Positions 24,012-31,913 of a DNA stretch of 40,568 nt are shown in pieces; position 1 is the first letter of the stretch; each line of letters begins with the position of its first letter. Made by a program: the position numbers and the translations under genes. Origin of the DNA: JANRIC01 sp033765345 (lineage in GTDB: Bacteria; Bacteroidota; Bacteroidia; Cytophagales; Microscillaceae); NCBI GenBank assembly GCA_033765345.1, contig JANRIC010000119.1, forward strand, positions 1 to 40,568, written 5' to 3'. The notes beneath the pieces are model-generated. The model was not told the DNA's origin. It worked only from the letters and a program-made list of their open reading frames with translations, and made no database searches.

Positions 24012-26126
24012 ATGAAAATCAGCGAGATTAATTTAAATAACTTTAGAATTTACAAAAACATTAATAGTGTCCTAATCGACATTACCGAAGATAAAAACAT
24101 CACCATTGTCAGCGGCAAAAACGGTTTTGGAAAAACCACTTTTTTAATGTCCCTGGTCTGGTGTCTATATGGGAAAAATACCAATGAAGTAGATGATTTT
24201 TACAAACAAGAAATTAACGAACAGGGCGGTTATGCAAAATATATAGCCAATAGCTTGAATAGATTGGCAAAAATTGAGGGGAATACTAAATTTTTTGTCT
24301 CTATCACCTTTGCAGATGTCAATATTTCTACCATTCCTTGTACCACTATAAAAATTATTCGCTCCTTCGATACTAATGCTGTCCAGTCAGAGAATATAGA
24401 CATTTTACTCTATGGAGACTCTGAGGTTGAACAATACAACCAATTAGTTCAAGAATATGGTTTTGATTTATTTATTCGAGACTATTTAATACCTCTTGAG
24501 TCTGCAAAGTTTTTCTTCTTTGATGCTGAAAAAATTGTCTCTTTAGCTGAATCTAATACGATTGCTCAAAGTAGAGATTTAAGTAAAGCCTATGCAGAGG
24601 TACTGGGAATCAAAAAATATGAAGATTTAAAGGAAAATCTTGAAAAAGTAAGACACGATTACGCCAGCCAATCTGCAAAGCCAGAACAAAAACGAAAATT
24701 TAATGAATTACAAACTAGAGAAGAAAACATAGGAAGTGAAATCCTGGAACATAAACGTACTATCTCCGAACTTACCGAAAAACTGGCAGACTATCGCTCA
24801 CAATCACAGGAATTACAAAATGAATTGATTAAAGCCGGTCAGAAAATAACCGAAGATGAAAAAAATCGCCTTCAAAATGATGAAATTGAATTAAGAACCA
24901 AGCAAGACAACATCAAAAAACAATTGGATGAATTATACGATGTTATTCCACTTGCCATCTCTGGTAATTTGTTGTATCAAATAAAAAAACAAGTTGAGGA
25001 AGAAAATCAGTATAGAAACTTAAAATTTGATATTGAAAATATAGAAGATAAAACTGAGAAAATCCTGAACGAACTGGATGTAAAAAAGAGAAATGTTCAA
25101 TTCCCAATTGAGGTCAAGGTACAAGAGTTTTACAATAATCAAATACGAGAATTGATCAGGAAACATTTTTTTGATATTCCAGAGGAAGCCACCCAAAAAG
25201 AAATTAAAGAACTTCACTTTTTTACTGAAGGTGAATTTATTAAACTGAACGAGTTAATTACCCGACTCAAAAATGATTTTAAATCTTACTTCAGAACCCT
25301 TGCTAAAGAATACCAAGAAAATAAAAGAAATTTGGATATGATTCGGCGCAAGCTTAACGAAGCCGAATCTAAAGCGGAAGACCCGATTATTTCAGGATTT
25401 CGTGAGAAAAAAATACTTATTGATGAGGAAATCTTGAAAATTGAAGAAGAAACTGCGCTTAGAAATCAAGAAATCGGAAAGTTGGAAGGCGAGAAAAACC
25501 AGGTAGCCAAACAAATTTCAGAATTGAGAAAGTTAATTGAACTCTCTGATTTATTCAAAGATAAAGATGAACTTGCCAGAGATTTAATCAGTGAACTCAA
25601 AGATTTTATCTCCAAATTCAAAAAAGAAAAGATGAAATCACTGGAAAATAGAATTCTGATGGGACTTAGGATGTTAATGCACAAAGATAATTTTGTACAA
25701 AGAGTAGATATTACAATGCCTGATGAAAATATCATTATTAATCTAATCAATGACCGAGGTGAGATAATACCCAAAGAAAGTCTCTCAAAAGGTGAAAAAC
25801 AACTTTATGCCATGGCATTACTTAAATCGTTGGTGGAAGAATCAGGCATAAATTTCCCGATCTTTATTGATAGCCCTCTCCAAAAGTTGGATAAAACACA
25901 TTCTAAAAATGTAATCCGATATTTTTATCCTCAAGTATCTGAGCAGGTGGTGATCCTACCTACATTAGGTAAAGAACTCACTCGAGAAGAGTATGAAATC
26001 CTAAAACCCAATATCGCCCAAAACTATCTTATCCACAATATTAGTAAGGATAGCTCTCAATTCAAACCTGTAGAAGACAACCTACTTTTTGAAACCTATG
26101 AAAAAATTTATAAGGAAAGCCTATGA
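24012..26126 (+). CDS. dndD: DndD: SMC/Rad50-like ATPase of the phosphorothioation complex
   Basis: 704 residues. Walker A GKNGFGKTT at 35-43 follows the RecF/SMC-type start INLNNFRIYKNI. A long coiled-coil region spans about 200-560 (for example ELQTREENIGSEILEHKRT). The C-terminal half has signature LSKGEKQLYAMALL at about 591-604 and Walker B IFIDSPLQKLD near 617-627, followed by VVILPTLGKEL. In known systems DndD is an ATPase acting with DndC and DndE during sulfur insertion, perhaps nicking or reshaping DNA. The stop overlaps the start of the next gene by 4 bp (ATGA), so translation is coupled. Confidence 0.93.
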   Translation: MKISEINLNNFRIYKNINSVLIDITEDKNITIVSGKNGFGKTTFLMSLVWCLYGKNTNEVDDFYKQEINEQGGYAKYIANSLNRLAKIEGNTKFFVSITFADVNISTIPCTTIKIIRSFDTNAVQSENIDILLYGDSEVEQYNQLVQEYGFDLFIRDYLIPLESAKFFFFDAEKIVSLAESNTIAQSRDLSKAYAEVLGIKKYEDLKENLEKVRHDYASQSAKPEQKRKFNELQTREENIGSEILEHKRTISELTEKLADYRSQSQELQNELIKAGQKITEDEKNRLQNDEIELRTKQDNIKKQLDELYDVIPLAISGNLLYQIKKQVEEENQYRNLKFDIENIEDKTEKILNELDVKKRNVQFPIEVKVQEFYNNQIRELIRKHFFDIPEEATQKEIKELHFFTEGEFIKLNELITRLKNDFKSYFRTLAKEYQENKRNLDMIRRKLNEAESKAEDPIISGFREKKILIDEEILKIEEETALRNQEIGKLEGEKNQVAKQISELRKLIELSDLFKDKDELARDLISELKDFISKFKKEKMKSLENRILMGLRMLMHKDNFVQRVDITMPDENIIINLINDRGEIIPKESLSKGEKQLYAMALLKSLVEESGINFPIFIDSPLQKLDKTHSKNVIRYFYPQVSEQVVILPTLGKELTREEYEILKPNIAQNYLIHNISKDSSQFKPVEDNLLFETYEKIYKESL

Positions 26127-27694
26127 ATATTAACTTTAAAGTATCAGAAGATAGTGAAAGGCGATTGGTTTTTTTTAAACAGAAGTTTAATGTCCAATCT
26201 TTTAATATTCTGGCAAGGATTGCATTTGCCTATTCTATTTCAAAAAGCAGGAAGTTTAATTCAGACTTGATAAAAGACTCTAAGGGAAAAACAGAATTTA
26301 AAGACCCCATTATTTTTGGAAATGATACTTCTGATAGTAAGAGAAATTTTTATATTGCATTAGCTTGTCAATACTATAACATCAGTAAAAATGATGGTAT
26401 TCTATCAAAATACATTAAATTCCACGTAGATGACGGGCTGGAACTAATTGAACGTTTTTTTGAAAGTAATCCTAACCACAGTCCATTTGATTTTTTGATT
26501 GAAATTGTAGATAGAGGGATAGAAACCTTAGAAGAATATGATGATGATTTTAGCTCAGTGTATAATTCTACAAGACAATTCAATAAATCCTATTCTGATC
26601 AGGCTCTAAAAATTGACATTGGTTTTGATCAAAATGATGAATCAATACAGCTAGCCTTGAATAACATTCAGGTTCATAATAATTGCCACATGGCTATTGC
26701 GGGTAGTACAGGAACTGGTAAAACACAGTTTGCGCTGGAATTACTTGCTCAGATTGTAGAGAAAAGTAAAGGAAGCATTAATTTTATCTATTTGGATTTT
26801 AAGGGATTGAAACAAGAAGATAAAAATAAAATGCAGGGTTTCTTTCAACAAACCCAAGCAACCCTAATTGATGCCCCTCATCAAACATTTCCCATCAATC
26901 CTTTATCTTTTATTGATACCATCAATGAAATCAATAGAAAATTAGGTATTGCCAAGTTTGTAGATATTATTGCAAATTATGCCAAAGCAGGAGATAATCA
27001 AAAACAATTACTCAAAGATGCAGTAAGAAATGCTTTCATCAATAATAAAAAAAATGGGCATCCTACATTATCTCAAATTTATAATGAAACGCTTCTTCTA
27101 ATGAAAAATGAACACAACAGAGTACTTGGCGTATTAGAAGGCTTAAGCGATTATCCGGTTTTTGCTGATAAAGACGAAGATAATTTTTTGAATAACAATT
27201 ATTATTTAAGTCTTTCGGGAGATTTGCCCAATGATGTACGTCTTACCGCTATATTCCTGATCATCAATCATATATACAATCTTTTCATGAATATGGAAGA
27301 TACCCCTGTGATGAATGGTATCAAAAGTTTACGTTATGTCTTATTGATAGATGAAGCACATGTACTATTTAAAGATAAAAAATCACAAGAAATTTTGGAA
27401 AAAGTACTTCGTGAAATTCGTTCCAAAGGAGTAGCAGTTATTCTACTTTCACAGGGCATTGCTGAATTCAATCAACCAAGTTTTGATTTTTCAAGTATGT
27501 GTGAAATTTCATTTTTACTCGAAATCAAAGATAGAAACTTTAAAATGGTCAAAAAATTCATGGGCTTTACCGACAATGAAACTATCCTGGCTATGCGTAG
27601 CTTTGAGAGCATCCAAAAAGGCAAAGCTATCTCCAATATTAAAGAATATAAACGAGGTCTTTTGTTTAACCTAAAACAATGGAAGGATAGGTGA
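26123..27694 (+). CDS. DndE domain fused to a HerA/FtsK-like ATPase
   Basis: 523 residues. The first about 115 residues fit DndE (normally a stand-alone protein of 110-130 residues): NVQSFNILARIAFAYSISK, KTEFKDPIIFG and KYIKFHVDDGLELIERF follow the family order of a ...NILARIA..., F...LG, HI..G..L pattern. After a linker, a motor domain has Walker A GSTGTGKT (194-201), FIYLDFKGLK, Walker B YVLLIDEAHVLF (IDEA at 409-412) and a sensor-like VILLSQG. HerA/FtsK ATPases pump or clear DNA as hexamers. The fusion ties the DNA-binding DndE to a translocase. Overlaps dndD and nearly touches the next gene. Confidence 0.85.
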   Translation: MNINFKVSEDSERRLVFFKQKFNVQSFNILARIAFAYSISKSRKFNSDLIKDSKGKTEFKDPIIFGNDTSDSKRNFYIALACQYYNISKNDGILSKYIKFHVDDGLELIERFFESNPNHSPFDFLIEIVDRGIETLEEYDDDFSSVYNSTRQFNKSYSDQALKIDIGFDQNDESIQLALNNIQVHNNCHMAIAGSTGTGKTQFALELLAQIVEKSKGSINFIYLDFKGLKQEDKNKMQGFFQQTQATLIDAPHQTFPINPLSFIDTINEINRKLGIAKFVDIIANYAKAGDNQKQLLKDAVRNAFINNKKNGHPTLSQIYNETLLLMKNEHNRVLGVLEGLSDYPVFADKDEDNFLNNNYYLSLSGDLPNDVRLTAIFLIINHIYNLFMNMEDTPVMNGIKSLRYVLLIDEAHVLFKDKKSQEILEKVLREIRSKGVAVILLSQGIAEFNQPSFDFSSMCEISFLLEIKDRNFKMVKKFMGFTDNETILAMRSFESIQKGKAISNIKEYKRGLLFNLKQWKDR

Positions 27695-27696
27695 TT

Positions 27697-28521
27697 ATGA
27701 ATTTTACACAAATATATGATATTCCACTAAAAGATATTGAACTAAAGGGAATCAATGTTCGCACAGACTTAACTACTGAACACTCTAAAGAAGCCTTGAA
27801 AGAATTAGCTGAAAACATACAAGTAAATGGACTTATGCAGCCTATAGTGTTACGAGGCGAATTTGGAAAACCACCCTATGATGTAGTTGTAGGGCAAAGA
27901 CGTTTTTTGGCACATAGAGATATTTTAAAAACTTCAACAATTAAGGCAACGTTCACCGGAATTATTGAGGATTTAGAGGCTAAAATTTTGTCATTATCAG
28001 AAAACCTGCTTCGTCAAGAACTCAACCAGGCTGATATTATGGAAGTTGTGACCGAACTTTACAATCGCTTTGATAAAGATGAGCATAAAGTCAAAGAAAA
28101 ATTAGGTCTCAGCATGAAAGCGATTAGGGGTTACATTAAGGTAGAATCTCAAGCATCAGAAAAAATAAAAAATTTAATAAGAGAAGGCAAAGTCTCACTA
28201 ATCGATGCTAAAAGAGCCATAGACGCTGCACAAGGTGACTTGAATAAAGCTGATAGATTGATTGATGAATTGCCTAAAATGACTAAATATGAAAAGATAA
28301 GAGCTGTGGAGTATGGCAAGTCCAATCCTGTTATCAGTGTAGAAAAGCTTATAGAAAAGGCACAAACCCCTAAAGTGGAGGAAAGTGTAATCTTGAATTT
28401 ACCCTTAAAAGTTGCAAAAGCATTGATTCAGGCATCAGAAGATTTACAAACCGATTCAGAGGTTTTAATAATGAACGCTTTAACATCTTGGTTAATAACA
28501 AATGATTATCTAAAATCCTAA
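27697..28521 (+). CDS. ParB-like protein with GQRR box and ParB-type helix-turn-helix
   Basis: 274 residues from ATG 27697; a GTG at 27691 that overlaps the upstream stop is an alternative. N-terminal ParB domain: INVRTDLTTEHSKEALKELA, IQVNGLMQPIVLRG, YDVVVGQRRFLAHRDI (GQRR near 66-69, matching the GERRxRA box that in ParB binds CTP), then ILSLSENLLRQELNQADIM, the usual ENxxR-type box. A central helix-turn-helix follows (EKLGLSMKAIRGYIKVE and the following helices). The role may be DNA loading, regulation like DndB, or restriction. DndB is not otherwise recognisable here. Whether CTP is bound or cleaved cannot be told. Confidence 0.82.
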   Translation: MNFTQIYDIPLKDIELKGINVRTDLTTEHSKEALKELAENIQVNGLMQPIVLRGEFGKPPYDVVVGQRRFLAHRDILKTSTIKATFTGIIEDLEAKILSLSENLLRQELNQADIMEVVTELYNRFDKDEHKVKEKLGLSMKAIRGYIKVESQASEKIKNLIREGKVSLIDAKRAIDAAQGDLNKADRLIDELPKMTKYEKIRAVEYGKSNPVISVEKLIEKAQTPKVEESVILNLPLKVAKALIQASEDLQTDSEVLIMNALTSWLITNDYLKS

Positions 28522-28526
28522 TTTCT

Positions 28527-29186
28527 ATGAAAACCGTGGAGGAAAGTTTGACAAGGGTTATACAAAATACAGGTACTGTAGGACACCAAAAGAAAATAAG
28601 ACCTCTTAGTTTATTTGAAGTTGCAGAAGACATTTCTTTTCTAAAAGAAGTGTTAGGGGGTATCAGGTATGTTTCTGAAAGAGTAAGTCTTTCTGCTGGA
28701 ATGTTAAATCGTTTTTTAAAAGTTTTTGAGTTGGATGAAGAAGTACTTGAAATGGTTAAAAATCGTGAAATAGATTCTATAGCAATTGTTAACAGCTTGG
28801 CTACTTTTCAAAAAGACGATCAAATTTATTTAGCAAATCTTGTCTTAAATAAAGAACTAAATAGTCAGGATTTACGAGCTTTAAGCCCATTCAGGAAGCA
28901 ATTTCAAAGTGATACCATTCATGATGTTGTCCAACACTTTAAAAAAACTAAAAACATTAAAGTTTCTGTGATTAATTTTCATACAGAAGATTTACACAAA
29001 GATAAAGCAACATTGAAAGTAGATTTATCCGAATTGATTGGTGAAAGTGAAATTGTTGATATTTCTTTTTTTCAAGAGATTGGCTCAATTAAAATAACTA
29101 AAAAGGGAGAACAGATTCTGCGTATCAAAGCTAAAGAATCTCGCCAATCTTTACAAAAATTTACTTATTCACTGTTACAAGAATGA
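28527..29186 (+). CDS. Helix-turn-helix protein resembling the ParB central domain
   Basis: 219 residues without a known full-length match. Residues about 30-125 resemble the ParB/KorB DNA-binding module: IRYVSERVSLSAGMLNRFLK, VFELDEEVLEMVKNREIDSI, then LANLVLNKELNSQDLRAL, as in ParB sequences where a helix-turn-helix precedes ...LREGKIS...ALL...LVRELE. It has no GERR box, so it may be a second DNA-binding partner of the upstream ParB-like protein. The C-terminal half is beta-rich (VSVINFHTEDLHKDKATLKV). It starts 5 bp after the upstream stop, and its own stop overlaps the next start by 4 bp. Confidence 0.7.
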   Translation: MKTVEESLTRVIQNTGTVGHQKKIRPLSLFEVAEDISFLKEVLGGIRYVSERVSLSAGMLNRFLKVFELDEEVLEMVKNREIDSIAIVNSLATFQKDDQIYLANLVLNKELNSQDLRALSPFRKQFQSDTIHDVVQHFKKTKNIKVSVINFHTEDLHKDKATLKVDLSELIGESEIVDISFFQEIGSIKITKKGEQILRIKAKESRQSLQKFTYSLLQE

Positions 29187-29815
29187 ACGAGGGACATAAA
29201 AAAACACTCCTTACTGAAAAATTTTTAACTATTAAAGCTGGGCTTCAAGCTTATCGTTTGAATGATTTCATAAAAATGGCAGAAAGTAAAAAAGGTGCTG
29301 GCAAAATACTTCCCTTCGTGAGGGGATTAAGATTTTCAGCCTTACTTATCTATGCTATTCGTGATTTTTTGGTAGGTTCCGATTTAACTGCCAACTGGGG
29401 ACATATTATTGATGAAGATGGTGAATATTGTTCAAGAGAATGTGATATTATTATTCACAATAAAAAAGGACAAACATCTCGCTGGAATGGAAATGGAGGG
29501 CAGGATCATATTATGGATTTTAGATTTATCGAGCAAAGCGAGGCTAAGGTTGTCATTAGTTGCAAATCTTTTATCAAGGTAGAATCTAAAATTGAAGTTG
29601 ATTACTGTAATGAAATGAGGAATTATGTCAATCAAATTTGGCTATTTGCAGAATGTTGCCCTCCCAAAAAATCGCCTGCTTTAAAAACTAAGGCTAAACA
29701 AATTGGATATGATAATTTTTGGCACCTTTATACACTAGATCAAAAGACCGGAGAAGCAAAGGATGCATTGGATGAATGGCTTAATTTTGTGGAGAAAGTA
29801 AAAAGTTTGATGTAA
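29183..29815 (+). CDS. Candidate PD-(D/E)XK-like protein of the Dnd island
   Basis: 210 residues, coupled to the upstream gene by an ATGA overlap. A nuclease-like core is suggested by SRECDIIIHNKKG followed after a gap by EAKVVISCKSFIKVES, resembling D...(V/I)xExK of PD-(D/E)XK enzymes. However the position where an E is expected carries S (ISCK), so catalytic activity is uncertain. N-terminal helices include LTEKFLTIKAGLQAYRL and GKILPFVRGLRFSALLIYAI. Position at the end of a Dnd operon suggests a restriction or DNA-recognition function. The assignment is from motif pattern and context, not from a recognised family. Confidence 0.55.
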   Translation: MNEGHKKTLLTEKFLTIKAGLQAYRLNDFIKMAESKKGAGKILPFVRGLRFSALLIYAIRDFLVGSDLTANWGHIIDEDGEYCSRECDIIIHNKKGQTSRWNGNGGQDHIMDFRFIEQSEAKVVISCKSFIKVESKIEVDYCNEMRNYVNQIWLFAECCPPKKSPALKTKAKQIGYDNFWHLYTLDQKTGEAKDALDEWLNFVEKVKSLM

Positions 29816-29827
29816 ATATTTATTTAA

Positions 29828-29902
29828 ATGAGTAAAACCATCGTAGACATTGTGATAGACAAAAAATTAGGCGTTGATGTGGAGAATATACCAATTTGGT
29901 AG
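29828..29902 (+). pseudogene. Short ORF at the end of the Dnd operon, cut by MITE copy 2
   Basis: An ATG 12 bp after the preceding stop opens MSKTIVDIVIDKKLGVDVENIPIW, ended by a TAG inside the left terminus (GGTAG) of MITE copy 2. Removing the MITE and one target duplication restores an open frame (...NIPIFINFPGDFFDYFFF...) that would continue into the present 3' region of the cysteine desulfurase. The original gene product and length are unknown; it may never have been longer than about 50 residues. Confidence 0.5.
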
Positions 29903-30007
29903 TGTTAAACAAGTAATGCTGTTCGTTCAAAAAGGGGCTTTTTGAGGACATAAAGCCGGGCGTTTTTTTTATTTCAGCATTACATCTTGAATACTACCTA
30001 CCAATTT
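29889..30007 (-). mobile_element. MITE copy 2 with 9-bp target duplication
   Basis: 101 bp (29898-29998), in inverse orientation to copy 1 and 99 of 101 bases identical to it, suggesting recent movement. It is flanked by TACCAATTT on both sides (29889-29897 and 29999-30007). The two differences both fall in the central hairpin (GGCTTTATG/CAAAAAGCC), weakening its stem. It lies at the end of the Dnd operon. Confidence 0.92.
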
Positions 30008-30041
30008 TTATAAATTTTCCAGGTGATTTTTTTGACTATTT

Positions 30042-30155
30042 CTTTTTTAGGTAGTATTAAAGATGTAATGCTCCAATAACAAGTCGCTGTAGGCTGTGTC
30101 TTCACAGCCTACTGTTTCAAACGAACAGCATTACTTGTTACACTACCCTTTTTTA
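30042..30155 (+). mobile_element. MITE copy 3 with 8-bp target duplication
   Basis: 98 bp (30050-30147 or 30146) with the same termini (GGTAGTATTAAAGATGTAATG at left, ...CATTACTTGTTACACTACC at right) but a different centre with hairpin GTAGGCTGTG/CACAGCCTAC. Target duplication CTTTTTTA at 30042-30049 and 30148-30155. The right duplication contains the TAA stop of the minus-strand cysteine desulfurase (plus 30153-30155), so the insertion left that gene intact. Together with copy 2 it fills most of the 29816-30152 gap. Confidence 0.9.
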
Positions 30156-31301
30156 TACCATATTTCGCAAGCTTTCAACTAAATTTACAACTTCTTCAAT
30201 AGTATAATCTATCTCACCCACTCCATTCCCCCTCCCTAAACTAAACCGAATACACTGAAAAGCTGCTTGATTATTGAGTCCGAGGGCAATTAAAACGTGA
30301 GAAGGGTCGATGGAAGTAGAAGTACAGGCGGAACCGTTGGAGACAGCAATATTTTCTAATCCGCTGATCAGGGCATCACTATCCACCCCTTCAAAGCGGA
30401 TATTGCTGGTATTGTACAACCTTTTTTCGCGGTTGCCATTGAGGTATGTCCCCTCGATTTTGAGGAGTTCTGTTTCGAGATAGTCCCTTAGTTTACCGAT
30501 TTTTTGGGCGTTTTCCTGCATTTCGTTGTGAGCGATTTCGGCGGCTTGACCCAAACCCACAATTCCTGAGACATTCAAAGTACCGCTTCTTAGTCCTCTT
30601 TCGTGTCCTCCGCCGTGTTGTTGTTCTTCTAATTTGAGGCGGTTTTTGACGTACAAGCCGCCTATGCCTTTGGGTCCGTAAATTTTATGCCCCGAGAAGG
30701 TCATCAGATCGATGCCTGATTCGCAAACTGAAATCGGAATTTTGCCAAAGGCCTGTGTGGCATCTGTAAAAAATAGTGCGTCAAAACTATGGGTGATGGC
30801 CGCAATTTCAGGAATGGGCTGGATTACCCCGATTTCATTATTGGCATACATCACAGATACCAAAATGGTATCCTCACGCATGGTTTTTTGCAGGACTTCC
30901 AAATCCAGCAAACCGTCCGGCTGCACAGGTAAATATGCCACGTCAAAACCGATCTTCTCAAGGTATTCGCAGGTATCTAGTACAGCCTTGTGTTCGGTAG
31001 AGAGTGTTATGATATGATTGCCTTTGTGCTGATTGGCCAAGGCCGCCCCTTTTAAAGCCAGATTTATACCTTCTGTTGCCCCGGAAGTAAAAACGATTTC
31101 TTTTTCTTCTGCCCCGATGAGATCGGCTACTTGGCGACGGGCTTTTTTGACAGCTTCATTTACCTCTAATCCAAATTTATGCGTACTGGAAGCATTGGCA
31201 TAAAGCCTAGTCAAGAAAGGCATCATAGCTTCCAGCACCCTGGGATCAAGGGGAGTTGTAGCGTTATTATCCAAATAGATAAATTGATTTTCGTTGTTCA
31301 T
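30153..31301 (-). CDS. Cysteine desulfurase, type I (IscS/NifS-like), candidate DndA
   Basis: 382 residues, pyridoxal phosphate-dependent, removing sulfur from cysteine. Start IYLDNNATTPLDPRV, TSGATEGINLAL, the PLP lysine in TFSGHKIYGPKG (K206) and the active cysteine in SNGSACTSTSIDPS (C326), with HHG-type region EQQHGGGHERGLRSGTLN. Sequence class is that of IscS and DndA. Its convergent position next to the Dnd operon, separated only by MITEs, suggests it feeds DndC, but it could equally be a housekeeping IscS. It is not in an isc operon here. Confidence 0.9.
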   Translation of the reverse strand: MNNENQFIYLDNNATTPLDPRVLEAMMPFLTRLYANASSTHKFGLEVNEAVKKARRQVADLIGAEEKEIVFTSGATEGINLALKGAALANQHKGNHIITLSTEHKAVLDTCEYLEKIGFDVAYLPVQPDGLLDLEVLQKTMREDTILVSVMYANNEIGVIQPIPEIAAITHSFDALFFTDATQAFGKIPISVCESGIDLMTFSGHKIYGPKGIGGLYVKNRLKLEEQQHGGGHERGLRSGTLNVSGIVGLGQAAEIAHNEMQENAQKIGKLRDYLETELLKIEGTYLNGNREKRLYNTSNIRFEGVDSDALISGLENIAVSNGSACTSTSIDPSHVLIALGLNNQAAFQCIRFSLGRGNGVGEIDYTIEEVVNLVESLRNMV

Positions 31302-31434
31302 GAGATAAAATCACTGTTTTTTTATGTGACTTATTTTCAAATAAGTAGTTATCTATAATTAGTTTATGCTAATTTATTTTCATAATTAATTGGTAATCAA
31401 CTAATTATATTTACTATAGACTCATTCCTATGAA

Positions 31435-31551
31435 CTACTTAAAGAAATTTCCCTGACAAATAGCTGCAATCCAAGTATCATTTTCAGGGATAGGGGTTTC
31501 ATTTTCTTTGAGTTGTTCTCTAATTTCAGCATATTCTTCTACTAGCATCAT
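31435..31551 (-). pseudogene. Remnant of a PIN-domain (VapC-like) toxin gene
   Basis: A 38-codon minus-strand reading frame, MMLVEEYAEIREQLKENETP then IPENDTWIAAI, matches the C-terminal part of VapC-type PIN domains (Y..I...L...G.PI..ND.WIAA.A). It is preceded by a stop and lacks the N-terminal acidic residues, so only a fragment remains. No antitoxin is visible. Confidence 0.55.
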
Positions 31552-31720
31552 GTATATTTAAGATTTCATATTTCGCCATAAAACCTTGGTATTTTTGCTC
31601 GTTTTCAGTTTTTTTGGTGGAGTTTCTGGCACCAAATAACAATACACCACAAACTGTAATAAGCAAATATATCAAAGTATATGTCCAAATAAAAACACCC
31701 AAGGAATTTGAAGAGTACAT
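31526..31720 (-). CDS. Small membrane ORF, uncertain
   Basis: 64 codons: MYSSNSLGVFIWTYTLIYLL, one hydrophobic helix (about 8-30), then a polar tail. It overlaps the PIN remnant on the same strand in another frame. I do not recognise it and it may be spurious. Nothing else was seen in the intergenic region 31302-31913 besides this ORF, the PIN remnant and a -7 box at 31850. Confidence 0.25.
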   Translation of the reverse strand: MYSSNSLGVFIWTYTLIYLLITVCGVLLFGARNSTKKTENEQKYQGFMAKYEILNIHDASRRIC

Positions 31721-31849
31721 GATTTATACTCAAACCGAAGTGGTTTTAATACAAAAACAAGACCCTTACAGGGGAGCTTTTAGCTCTTAAATCATTAATA
31801 ATCAAGCTAATCAATCAAGAAAATCAGGCAAATCACTTTAATCTGGGTA

Positions 31850-31857
31850 TAACTTTG
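31850..31857 (+). promoter_or_regulatory. -7 box upstream of the HTTM gene
   Basis: TAACTTTG matches TAnnTTTG; its position predicts a start site near 31864, about 50 nt before ATG 31914. A TTTG partner is not clear. Confidence 0.4.
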
Positions 31858-31913
31858 ATACACTTATTTTGGGCATAGATATAGGGGACTATAGAAAACT
31901 TCGCCATAAAAAA

